Assembly: GCF_003697345.1 (NCBI RefSeq)
Contig: NZ_RFLY01000003.1
Location: 1 to 64,000, forward strand
DNA length: 64,000 nucleotides
Direction: 5' to 3'
DNA from: Solilutibacter pythonis
GTDB taxonomy: Bacteria; Pseudomonadota; Gammaproteobacteria; Xanthomonadales; Xanthomonadaceae
Shown: positions 1 through 12,000 of the stretch, one piece after another
Layout: every line of letters begins with the position of its first letter
Numbering within the stretch: the first letter of the stretch is position 1
The notes under the pieces: model-generated
Told to the model about the DNA's origin: nothing
The model's input: the letters and a program-made list of their open reading frames with translations, nothing else
The model's database searches: none
Program-made: the position numbers and the translations under genes

Positions 1-3000
1 CGGCGCGAATCTTGACGCCCGGGCGGATCACCGCCCAATCGTTATTGACGATGTCGAAGGTCTTGCCGATGCGCGCCTGGGCGACATGGCGTCCGTCCTT
101 TTCCACGATGGCGAAGCCGGTGCCCTTGTCCCAGCCGGTGTCGCCCTCGCTGAAGTCCGCGTTGGCCGGGGGCTGCTGGTAGGTCTCGTAAACCTCCACC
201 CACCAGTTGGCGGTAGCCCGCTCGCCGCTGGCGGTCTTGAGGTGCAGGGGGATGGCGGGTTGCTTGGCATCCGCCAGCGTCGGGGTGCCGGAGAAGGTGC
301 GGGTGGCGGCATCGAAGCGCAGCCAGGCCGGCAGTCGGCGGGTATCGAGCGTGGCCGGCTCGCCGTTGTCGGTCACCAGCCAGTCCGCCGGCACGGTGTA
401 CGAGAAGGGTTGCCCGACGCGCACCCGTTGATTCGGCAAGCTTTCCTTCAAACGGGGGTTGGCCAGTACGCCGGGATCCACGCCGATGGCGAAATCGGCG
501 CTGGCGCCGTCACGGCTCACACGCACCTGGTAGACGCCCGCCTTGGCCAGCTTGCCCTTGATGACGCCGCTGGCCGGGTCGAAATACAGCAGGGCATCCG
601 GGTCGGTCGTCAGGGGCGAAAGACCATTCCCCCACTGGCTGCTCGGCCGGGACCAGGGGAAGCGGTAGCCGGTAGCCGGGTTGGCGCGGTCGAGGTAGGC
701 CAGCGCCACCGAGTACTCGCCGCTGCCTGGAAGCACGCCATCGGGAATGACGTATTCGAATAGCTGGCCGACCCGCCCCAGCGCATCCGGCAACACGCTC
801 TTATTGAATACGGTGGCCAGGTCGGATGGCACGAACGACACGGTGCCGGATGTCGAACGCCCTTGGGCATCGCTGATGATGAGCGTGGCGCGAACTTGAT
901 TGTTGCCCAAGGTGCCGGAGAATGTCCGTGTGGCCGGATCGAAGCGCACGCCATCGGGCAATGCCTCGGCGGTGATGACCGCCCCGGGGGTAACGACCCA
1001 TTCAGGCAGTTTGACCCTGAAAGGTTGCCCGTTCTGGATGTTGATCCTGATGTCGCCCTGCGTGAGATGCGGCGGCATGTCGGCGGCACTCGGCGGGACG
1101 TCCGGGGGCAGGAACTCGCCATTCCGGACAGGTGACGTCAGCGAGCTGCCATTTTGCGCGGAGCGCATCCAGGTCACATCGACGCCGTCTCCGGACATGG
1201 GTCGTATTTTCACGTCCCGCCCAACCACGGTGAGCAGGACATATTTGATGGCGGTATTCCCCTCGGCATCCGCCGCGGTCACTTCCAGAATCATGTTCTG
1301 TTGCTGGGCGGGCGTCCGGCCGGTCAGGCGCAGGGTGGAGGGATCGAAACGCAACCAAGCCGGGAGCGGCAGGGAAGGCTGCGTCTCGAAGCGGCGGTAA
1401 CTCCTGGACCAGCTCCTTCCCTCATCGGTATAAGCGTTGATCCGCGCGATCTTGGCGCTATAGGTCAGAGCGGCGCCATCGCGGTGCTGGAACAGGCCGG
1501 GCGGCAGCGTGATGTCCATATCCTGGTCAACGCGGACGATCTGTTGGGCGACGGTCTTGGTGGCGGCGATTTGGGTGGATGGATTGAAATCCAACAGGAA
1601 CCCGAACGCCCGGGTGGTCGATCCCCCTTCGACCTGTATGGTCAGGGGGAGCTGGTTATTCCAACGAATGGCATTGAGGTCATCCTCGTAGACGTAACTC
1701 TCTGGCGGAGTCGCGCTCAACGTACCCGTGGCGGCATCGAAGTTTACCCAGGGAGGCAGCGCGCCATACGGCGAGGACACTTTGAATCGGTAGCCGGTAT
1801 TGGCCACGTCGCCATCGATATCCTGGAGCAGGGTTGCGGGGTCGAGCGTCATGCTCCATGACTCATTCGGGCGCAGTTGAACGCTGCTTGGCCCCTTCCA
1901 GATCGGCGCCCTGTCGAAATAGGCATCCAGCGTGACGGTCGCCGTCCGCCCTTGCGTTCCCGTCAACGTCAATCGCAGTTTGAGCGAGGGCAAAACATCG
2001 GGCGCGGTGGCTTCGTCCACCTTGAGCAGCCATTTGGGGGAAGTGAAATAGGTATCTCTCTCTTGCACCAGGCTGAGCCAGGCGGGCAGACCGCCGCCAT
2101 CGGCCAGGGTGATGCTGGGGGTGACGGGCAGGGCCTGGTCATACTTGAAATAGTCTTGAAGACGCAGTTCGGTGATGTTTCTTTCCTGGCTATAGCCATC
2201 CGCCCTGTCAAGCTGCAAACGCGACTCGGCGGGGAGGCCGGGGCGCAGGCTGATCGAAGGGTCGGCCAGACGAATACGGAATTCGCGCTCGATTAAACCG
2301 CCGTTCCAGTCGAAGGCACGCGCGCGGAGCAATACCGGAGGCATCTCCCCTCGATCGTTAAAACCATCCATCCCCCGTTCGTCCACCGGCGGGGTGCCGG
2401 ACAGGGTGCGGGTTGCCTCGTCGTAACGCAGCCAGCTTGGCAGCGGCTGACCATTGGGCCCGGTGACGATCATGGCCACCGGGTCGCCATCCGGATCTGT
2501 CACTACGCCAGGACCAAAGGTGAAGGTGTAGGGCTCACCGATAGACGCCACCGGCAAGTCAGCCTGCATGGGGCGCCCACCCCAGTTATCTTCATCGTCA
2601 TAGACTGGCTCCCCATCCAGCGTGATGCTTGGCGCGCGATTTCTCAAATCCACGGAAGATGCACCGAAGCGGCCATAGCCTTCCGAATAATCGACCCGTA
2701 CTCTGTTGCCCGCGGCATCGTAGCTGTAGCGCACGTCCAGCAGCCGTTTTTGTTTATCCATGTCCTCCTGCACGACATGGACAAGCCGGTTGTTCAGGTC
2801 GTACTGCATCCGGGTTTCGAGACGGATGCGCTGGCCACTGCCATCCATTGTCTCGCTACTTTCCTTGATACGATTCCCGACTTCATCGTACTCGTATCTG
2901 AAATTATTGCCGTTGCCCTCCCTGATGGAGGCCGTGCGGCCCATTTGATCATATCCAATTTCACGCGTTGCCGAGTACGTTTTGAAAGTGGTGACCGGGA

Positions 3001-6000
3001 CGTAGACCCTTTTCTTGGACCTGCCAAAAATTTTCTTCAGGAACCCACCGGTGCGTCTTATTTGCACCTGCATGGTGATGGAGGCGATGGACTGGGTCCA
3101 GTCGCTGCTTTCGGATTCGAGCCGCCCAGCCGAGTCATTGTAGCTTCCGCCATATCCATACTCGCTGCCACTACCATTATCGTAGCCGTAGCCGTAGTCA
3201 TAATCGACACCGCTCAGATCGTTATGGTCGATGAGGCGGCCATAGGCATCGTAATCCCAGGTCTGTTCGTCCAGGAAGACGGTTTCACCTTCTTTATCGA
3301 CCTTGGTACGCCGACCGTTCTGAGTGGATGTGCTAGGCGGGTCGATGACCAGGGACTGTTCACGCTGACGGCCCTGGGTATCGATAGCGACGATAACCAC
3401 CTCAGCCGCGCCGTTCTCCCGCGGCACGGTGCCGGACAGGGTTTTGGAAGCGGCATCGAAAGTCAACCAGTAAGGTGCGCTCAGCGAAGGCCCGATTTCC
3501 TGGTTGACTTCTTCCAGCATTTCCTCGCGCGTATCCAGGTCCATGGTTCCGCGCGTATAGCGGATATAGGCTTTATATGTCAGCGCTTCGCCTTGCGGGT
3601 GAACGAAGGCATCATCGGGAATAACGTAGCTGAAATTTTCGCCGGGCGCCGGACGCTGGATCGACAAGCCATTCCGGGCCTGCGGGCCGAGTGCGTAAAC
3701 TCGATCCCAGGTTTCCCGGGATACGCCTTCCACCGTGAGATAGCCGGTGGCCACTACCTGGGAATCGCCTGTGCTGGCGATGAAAGCCACCCGGTAGGCG
3801 ACGCCTTCCCGCGGTTGCCCGCGCAAGGTGCGGCTGGCGGCATCCCAAACCAAATCGGTACTGGCACGCGACCCGCCTTGCCCGTCATCCACCTCGACGG
3901 TGGCCGAGATGGAAATGGCCGTATCGATAGGCGCACTGAACGCCGTGGCGGGCAGCGTATAGGAAAATGCCTGGCCCGCAACCGCGAATTGGGATTCGAT
4001 AATGCCGCCTTCGTAGCGAGGGGCGCGGGCATTGAGCAAACCGGGGTCGGAAAGCGCGTTGGTCTCCCGAATCTTGTTGCCCTGGCTATCGTAGGCATAT
4101 GTCATGACGAGGCCGGCGGCGGAGCGGCTACGCAAGACCAGGCCACGGCTGTCGTAGTCGTATTGCTGGACGCCCCCTAGCGCATCGGTGATCCTGAGCC
4201 TGTGCCCCAGTTCATTCAGTACGTAACTCTCTTGAGTTTGCTGGATGCGCGCGCCCGCCTGGGCCTGGAGATTACCGATGGACACCACCCGCCCGGCGCT
4301 GTCGTAATTCTGGAACTTGATAAGCCCCGAGCCATCCTGCGTCAGCCGAGAGCGGCCAAGCGTATCGAAGGCGGCGAAACTCCAGGTGCCACGCCCATCG
4401 CGGCTGCCCACCAGTTGCCCGGCTTCGTTGAAGCGGGATTGGCGAACATTGCCATTGGGATCACGCGTGGCAATCTCCCGGCCAAGCGCATCATGAAAAA
4501 CGTATCGCTCCGGGCGACCGAACCGTTCGGCGCCTGTCTTTTCGACGATTCTGACATAAGGTTGGCGTTCTTTTTCGAGCTGATTCAGCTCGTTGTACTC
4601 GTAATCGACCCGGGCGCCGCGCGTATCTTCCACATATAGGACATTGCCCCAACGGTCCGACCGCGTTCGCTTGAATTCCGTTCCGGCCTTGATCGTCAGA
4701 ATGGCATTTCCGTTCCTGTCGTAAAACGACTCGTTGTCGCCATCCGATACGCTCTTGCCACCCGCATATTGGTACCTGCGCCATACGCCTCGAACTTCGT
4801 TGGTGCGCGCAAGATTACCGTCCACATCGTATTGGTATTGCTTGGCGAAGCTCTCCGTCGCCTTGGCGGTATCCAGGCTTTCGTCCTGTGCGATCACTTC
4901 GCCAAAAGTGTTGTAACGAACCTGGTTGGATTGATCGACATGTGTCCGCGCCCGCCCGTTTTCATTCCAGCCGCGCTCGGTCCGGGTCGTGAGCACCCGA
5001 CCCGTGCGGTCATAGGTCATGGCAACGGTCAGCGAGGTCGATGAAACGTAAGCGCCGGATAATTGCTGGTGGGAAGTCAGAAGGTTGCCAGCCGCATCAT
5101 AGGTATTGGAAAGCAATGCGCCCTGCGCATTCTTGACCCAAATCTGGCGGCCCTGCCAATCGTAACCGAACTGCTCCACCGCATCGTCGCTGCTGACGAC
5201 CGGGCGCGCCTGTCCCTCGAGGATTCCTTGAGCGAACGCCCGCGTTTCGACGACGTTCCCGAAGGCATCGTAGTAGGTCGTGGTGACTGGCGATACACGA
5301 CGATAGAGTTCCGCCCTGTCCAAACTCCACTGCGGGTTGGACTTCAGTTGGTCGATGGCATCATCGCGCAGAACGGAACGCTCGGGCTGGACAATGGAGA
5401 TGGCACGGCCAAGCGCATCGTACTGGGTGGACTTGCTCCCGTTATCTCCCGAGACTTGGGTAATGCGGCCTTCCTCGTCATAGCGCGTATTGGTGGTGAT
5501 TGGTGTCTTGACCACCGAACCATCCAGTTGCCTTACATTGCGGATCAGCGATTCCGACGTTTTCCTGCCCAGGGCGTCATAGCCATATTCGTATATCCGG
5601 TCGAAGCCCGTGGCGGAGGTGCCGGGCGGCGGGATTTGCGGCTTGACCCTCGGGTCGAACTTGAAATCATCCACTCCATCATTCGACTCTATCAATGATC
5701 TACCTATGGCGGGACTGACCCTCAGGTCATTGAAGACGTGAAGCGAGACCGCATGCTCGACCCTTTTGACAACATTGCCGTAGCCATCGTATTCGGTGCT
5801 GTTCGCATAGCCCTCGGGGTCAATGGACATTTCCTCCCGCCCAAGCGCATCCCGGTAATACGCCGTCCGCGCCCATCGCACGCCCGTTGAATAAACATAA
5901 TCGGCCTCCAAAGAAACGCCATTCTTATTGAAGAAATTGCGAATCTCACTGGCCTTCTCGACGAGTTCTCCGTATGCATTATAGGTAAACCGGGTGCGTT

Positions 6001-9000
6001 CGCCGCCAGCGGATTCCGATTGCAGGACACGGCCTTCCGTGTCATAGCGCATTCTCAATTCGCGGCTTTTATTGACGCCTGGGAGCGTTTCCATGCCACG
6101 GCCTTCACTCGCTCCATAGCGCATCCTTTCTCTACCATCTTCGGCCCAGCCCGATTCATCAACCTCGATTGAACTCGACCGGATGGCATCCCGCAGATCG
6201 GCACGGGGGTCGGATGGAATAGCTACCGGCTTGAAGAGCCGTTTAATCGAAACCAGATCACCGAACGAGGAGTAATTTTTCAGAGTGACCGCTCCTTCCT
6301 GATCGACCTCGGCGGAAACTCGCCCTGCCCGGTCGTATAGCTTGAAGGAGTAATCCCCCCGAATGTTTCTCTCCGCCACCGCCTGTCCCAGTGCGTTGTA
6401 CGTCACTTCGACATACGGCCGATCACCAGTGGGAAGCATCCGGTTCGTGCCCGGATCCAGGCGACCAGGGTCAGAGAAAATCGTTTTTACCTGATTCCCT
6501 CTATTATCGTAAACGTATTCGGTTCGACGGCTGGCAAACCCTGCGTCATCGATACGCGCGGTCACGTTGTTCAAGGCATCGTATTCAAATGCCGTTTCGA
6601 TGCTACGTTCGCCATAAACGCGTTTGCCCGCCGCATCGATATTCGACACTTCCACACGCGGGGAGGTTTCGCGGGTCTTCCGGCCAGCGGCGTCGTATGC
6701 GTAGGACCAGATGGCGCCGCTCTTCAGGGTGCGTCCGATTTCGTTGCCATTGGCGTCGTAACGATAGGACTCGCGGTTGCCCAGCGCATCGATGGTGGCA
6801 ACCAGCCGCCCCACCGCATCGCGCTCGTACCGTGTCGTGCGCACCCCGGAACTCTGGAGCGTCTGTGCCAACTGGCCAGCGGTGCGGGTATCCACCCCAA
6901 CCGGGGATTCATATTGACGCACCGCCTCCACCCGCCCCGCGCGGTCGTACGCCGTCTCGACCACGCCGCCGAGGGCGTCAACGGCATAGACCGCCCTGCC
7001 GGCGGAGTCGTAGACGGTTCTGCTTTCGCGGATTTGCGGGTTCTCAATTTCACTCAGAACCTCGGCAAGCCGGGCCGCCGTGTACTCAACCGCCTCGAAT
7101 CTGTTCAGAGCCTGGCCGGATTCCGGCGCTGCGGGATCGGTAGGCTCGACTGGGATCCGCTTTATCTCCTTGTAACCGATGACATCTCCATATTGGAGCT
7201 TGGACACCACTCTTCCGGCGGCATCGTAGACATAGCGCTCGGCACGCGCAGAAGCATTATCCACATAGCGCGGCATAGGCCCTTCGGGCGGCATCCCCGG
7301 ATGTTCTCCAGGGCCTCCCCCTGCATACGGCCGCCCTCCTGGATATTCCACAGGTTTTTCTCCAGGATATGAATCACCTCCCTGACGCACCAGAACATAT
7401 TCGAGCCTGCCGGCCGAGTCATAGATGTTTGTCGTGGCACGGTCATCCCTTCCAACTGCACCGGGAAGAATTTCAAGCAGGAATTTGATATTGGATAGCG
7501 AAAACGGATCATTCTCATCACCCGAGCCAAGGTCATAAAACCCAGGCGCCTTTATATACATCCCCCCCCCTCGATCGTCGCCATAGGCAATTGTTTCAGC
7601 CACCCGACCCGCCGGGTCATAAATCGTCCTGCGGATGGAGTCGCCGGGGCCAAACGTGATGGCCAGACGCCCGGCCTGGTCGTATACATAAATCGAGGTG
7701 ATGTCCCGCGCCTCATCCGCCGGCGGGGCGGATACGGCTGCCGGGTTGTCGGACGGCGGCGTGATCAGCGCCTGTAGTTCGACCGTGCCGTTTTGCAGTG
7801 CCTTGGAAAGCTCCGCGGTGAGCTCCAGCGTATTCGAGTATTTTTTCGTGGCTATCACCCGGCCGGCTGCGTCATAGCGCGTCTGCGTGACCGCGCCCGC
7901 CGCATCCACCACCGCGATTACCCGGCCGGCGGCATCGTAGATTTGGCTCTTCACCACATCGCGCGCGTTGTCGGCAACCGGCGCCGGGGTCACATTACCC
8001 GCCGCCAGGCCCTCGCGCAGACCCTTCATATCGATCGCGGCGGCAAAGCTGCGCACCTGGGTCACACGGTTTGCCGCGTCATAGGCCATTTCAGTGACCG
8101 CGCCTTCGCCATCCACCATGAAGCGGACACGCCCATCCTTGTCGTAGATCCGGTAGTCCTGCTGGTCGCGGTCATCCGCGGCCACGACGTTGCCCGCGGT
8201 ATCCATGCGATTGGCGAAGCGTCGCGTCGCGATCAACTGGCCCTTGACGTCATAGGTCATCCGGGTCACGCCATTGTCGGCATCCACGGTCTGCACCAGC
8301 CGGTTGGCATCGTCATAGGTATGACGGGTCGTGCGGCCCCCGGCATCGGTACGGCTCAACACGTTGTCGTTGCCGTCGTAAGTGAAGACTGTCTCGAGCG
8401 CCAGACCATCCGGGTCCACCGTCTCCGCCACGCGCCGGCCCAGGCCGTCATAGGCATAGGTCACCGTCCGCGCCGACGCCGTGCCCGCGCCCTCGGTCAT
8501 CGTCAACCGCCGGCCCAGGCCATCCCAGGCATAGGTCGTGCGAAGCGCCAGGCCCAACGGGTCCACTGTCGACTCGACGAGCTGGCCCATGGCGTCGTAC
8601 TTCATTTGCGTCACGACCCCGCTCGGGTCGACCACCTGTATCTGGCGGCCCTGTCCGTCGTAGGTATAGACGGTCGTCAGGCGAAGCCCTTCAGGGTCCA
8701 CCACCCGGTTGAGTACCCGGCCCGCCGCATCGTAGTTCAGCTCCACCATGCGGCCGGTCGCATCGACCGTGCGATGCAGACGCCCGAGCACATCGTATTC
8801 GTTGCGGCTGATGCCACCCGCGGCATCCTCGGTACGGGTCAGGCGTCCATCCTTGTCGTAGGTATGGGTCGTGACCTGATTCAGGCCATCGGTCACGGTC
8901 AGAATCTGCCCATGGGCGTTATACACGGTCTTGACCGTCACGCCCTCCGGACTCGTCACCGTCAGGCTCTTATCCGCATCGCTGTAGGCAAGCCGGGTCT

Positions 9001-12000
9001 CGTTGCCCGCCGCATCAAATTTGCTGACCACACGACCGTAGGCGTCATAGGCCATGCGCACGGATTCCATGCGCCCAGCCACCCAGCGAGTACTCGTGAC
9101 CTGGCGCCCCAGGCGATCGTAGTCATAGCGGGTCGTGATACCGCGGCCATCGATGATGGAGGTGCGGTTGAAGGCGTCGAAGGTCTGCGTCAGGGTGCGC
9201 AACCGATCGTCGATTGACGAGGATTCGCTGGTCGTCAGCAGTCGTCCGAGCCGATCATAGGTATGGGTCTTGGTCGCCGATTGCGTCTGGCCCAGGTCGC
9301 GATAGCCGACTTCCGTCTTCGTCTCCCCAAACGCGGTGTAGCTGTAGCGGGTGAGGTAGCCGTTGCCATCGGTGCGCGTGGCGATGAGTCCCCGGGTGTC
9401 ATAGCTCAGCGTCTGCCTCTTATCCAGGTTTGCCACGTACTGCAAGGTTGAAAGCGCTTGCAGTGCGCTGGCGCGGCTCCCCGGCACCGTGACCTGCAAT
9501 CGCCCCGTATAGGCCAACGACTCCTGCTTCTGTCCGAAGGCGTTGTAGCGGGTCTCGCTCACTTCCATCGCCGCATTGCGCACGCCATCCGCCGCCACGC
9601 CACGCATCTGGAAGGTCTGCCGGCCCGCCGAGTCATAGGCGTACCAGGTCTTGTTGCCCTCCGCATCGATGCTCTCGATCCTGCGCCCCAGCGCGTCATA
9701 GGCGTGGCGAATGCCATATCGTGCATAGGCGGCATCCAGTTGCGCCTCGCTCATGTCCGGCAACAGGAATACCGAGCTTTCTCCTCCCAGCTCGCCGATC
9801 AGGTTGCCGAAGACGTCATAGCGGCGGCTGTTCTCGCGCACCTCGCTGGTGCCCGACGCGGTCACCGTTTTCACCAGGCGACCCGCCATGTCATAGCGAT
9901 ACCGCGTGACCGTGCCTTCCGGGTTCGTCCGCGTCACCAACTGTCCCAAGGCGTTATAGGCCATGCGCGATTCGCGCACGCGCTCCGCCAGCCCATCGGC
10001 GAGCGCGAGGGTGCGTACTTCGGCGAAACGTTCATCGCCGGTCAGGCCGGTCAGGCGCGTGGCATAGGCGCGCGTGGCGCGGATGCGCCCGGCCTCATCG
10101 ATCACCTTCTCCGTCAGGTAGCCCTCGGCATCCAGCGTTCCAACCACATTTCCGCGCCCGTCGTAGAACATGCGGACCTGCTGGTCGAGCGTGCTGGCGG
10201 CTGGACGCAAATCGGACAAACTACCCGCCGTGCGTCGTTCAACGACAGTGGCCGTCGCATAGCGGATCGTCTTGACGACCCTGCCCGTCGCATCCAGCAC
10301 GTTCTCGGAGAGATATCCCTCCGCATCCAGCGTGGCAAGCAACTGGTTGGCGGTATCGTAGAAATAGCGTGTGACACGATCCCCCGCCTCGCCCAGTTCC
10401 GGCGCGGAGATAGTCAAGCGAACCCGGTTGGAGCGGCCGTCGTACGCGTAGCGGCGTACCAACCGGCCATCCGATTCGGTCGATAAGCGGCCCGCCGCAT
10501 CGTATGTTCTTTCGGAAACACGATCGTTCAATGCATCGGTCCGCACCCAGGCCGACGCGGGGCCGACGTCGGCCGGTATAGTCTCGGCAAAAACCAGACG
10601 ATCGATAATCACCGAGTCGCCCGACATCCATTTCCGGGTATCCACCTGGTTGGCGTAGGTCAATACTTTGACCACGCGCCCGGCCGCATCGTAGCGTGTC
10701 TCCGTCACCGTGCCGGTGGGATCCACTTGCGCGACGATGCGCCCGGCCGCATCGTACAGGCTATAGGTAATACCGCCCGCCGCGTCACGAGCGGCGCGCA
10801 GGCGACCACTCGCGTCATAGAAAGCCTGGGTAATCCTTTCGTTGGCGACCACGCCCAGCGAATCACGCTCGGTGACGGAAGTCACATCGCCCGCGCTGTT
10901 CCGGGTTTCGATGCGGACCACTCCCGAATCCATCTGCGTAATCACCAGACCGCGCGCGTCGTCGTAGCTGTACGAGATGAGGTTCGTCGCCACATCCCAA
11001 TCGGCGGCGGCGGCCGGGTCGCCGGGCCGGGTGGCCGCCGTCGCCGCCGAGCGCACCAGTTTGCTCAGCAGACGCCCCATGCCATCGTAGACATAATCGG
11101 TGACTTCACTTTCGGCAACGGGTGTCACGGCATCCCGCTGCTGGCCATCGGTCACCACCTTCTGGCGAAGCAGCCCCTGCGCATCATAAACATAGCGGGT
11201 GAGCGCGGCGGTCTTGTCCAGAACGCCATGACCGGCGGCGTCATTCGAAACCGCCGCGTAATCAACCGTCTGTTGAAGGCGCCCTTTCGCATCGTAATCG
11301 AATGATTTCAGCGTGCTGGAGGCTTTCCGGTTCGCCGTTTTGTCCCGCGTCCAAAGTTGCAGCGACTCCAGCGTGGCGTTTCCGGAATAAGCCTCGCCAG
11401 TGTAACGGCGCTCGGCACTGACCTGATCCACGCCGTTTCCGGAGGCATGGTAGCTGTATTCCGTTACCGCGCCGGCGGCGCTGACAGAAAACACCAGGCG
11501 TTGACGGCTGTCGTAGATGTAACTGAACGTGTTTTCACCGGAAGGCGACCGCGTGCCGGTGCCGGATGAGTCCAGGCCATCGGGATCCGGGGTGGTGTAG
11601 CGTGTTTCTGAAGTGACTTGATTGGCTGCGTTGTAGGTCCAGGTAACCACATTACCCAGGCGGTCGCGGGAAAGTTTCCTGTTTCCGTTTTCGTCATACT
11701 GGTACACGGTATCCAGCAGAGCCGCCTGACCCGAGCCTCCCTGGGTCACTCGGGCCAGGTTGCCATCCGCGTCGTAGGTGTAGGCCGTCTTTTTTCTCAG
11801 GCCATCGACGGCTGGCTCCATGATGCTCGACAAGCGTCCATTGGCATCGTATTCATAAGTCCAAACGGCCCCCGTCGCATCCGTGACTTCCGTGGCGCCG
11901 GCAAGATAGTTGAACGTCAATGCCTGGGAAGCACCATCACCACCATCCCCTTTCGTCAGGGTCTTGATCCGATAGCCCCCCTTGGCATCGGATTCGTACG

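Noticed and set aside
2750-4180. Long plus-strand open frame of 476 codons in the RHS region
   Set aside because: It is antisense to the giant RHS frame, has repetitive low-complexity content caused by the YD and He_PIG codons, and no ribosome site.
7793-9217. Plus-strand open frame of 474 codons
   Set aside because: Also the antisense shadow of YD repeats; the minus-strand frame gives clear YDxxGR motifs.
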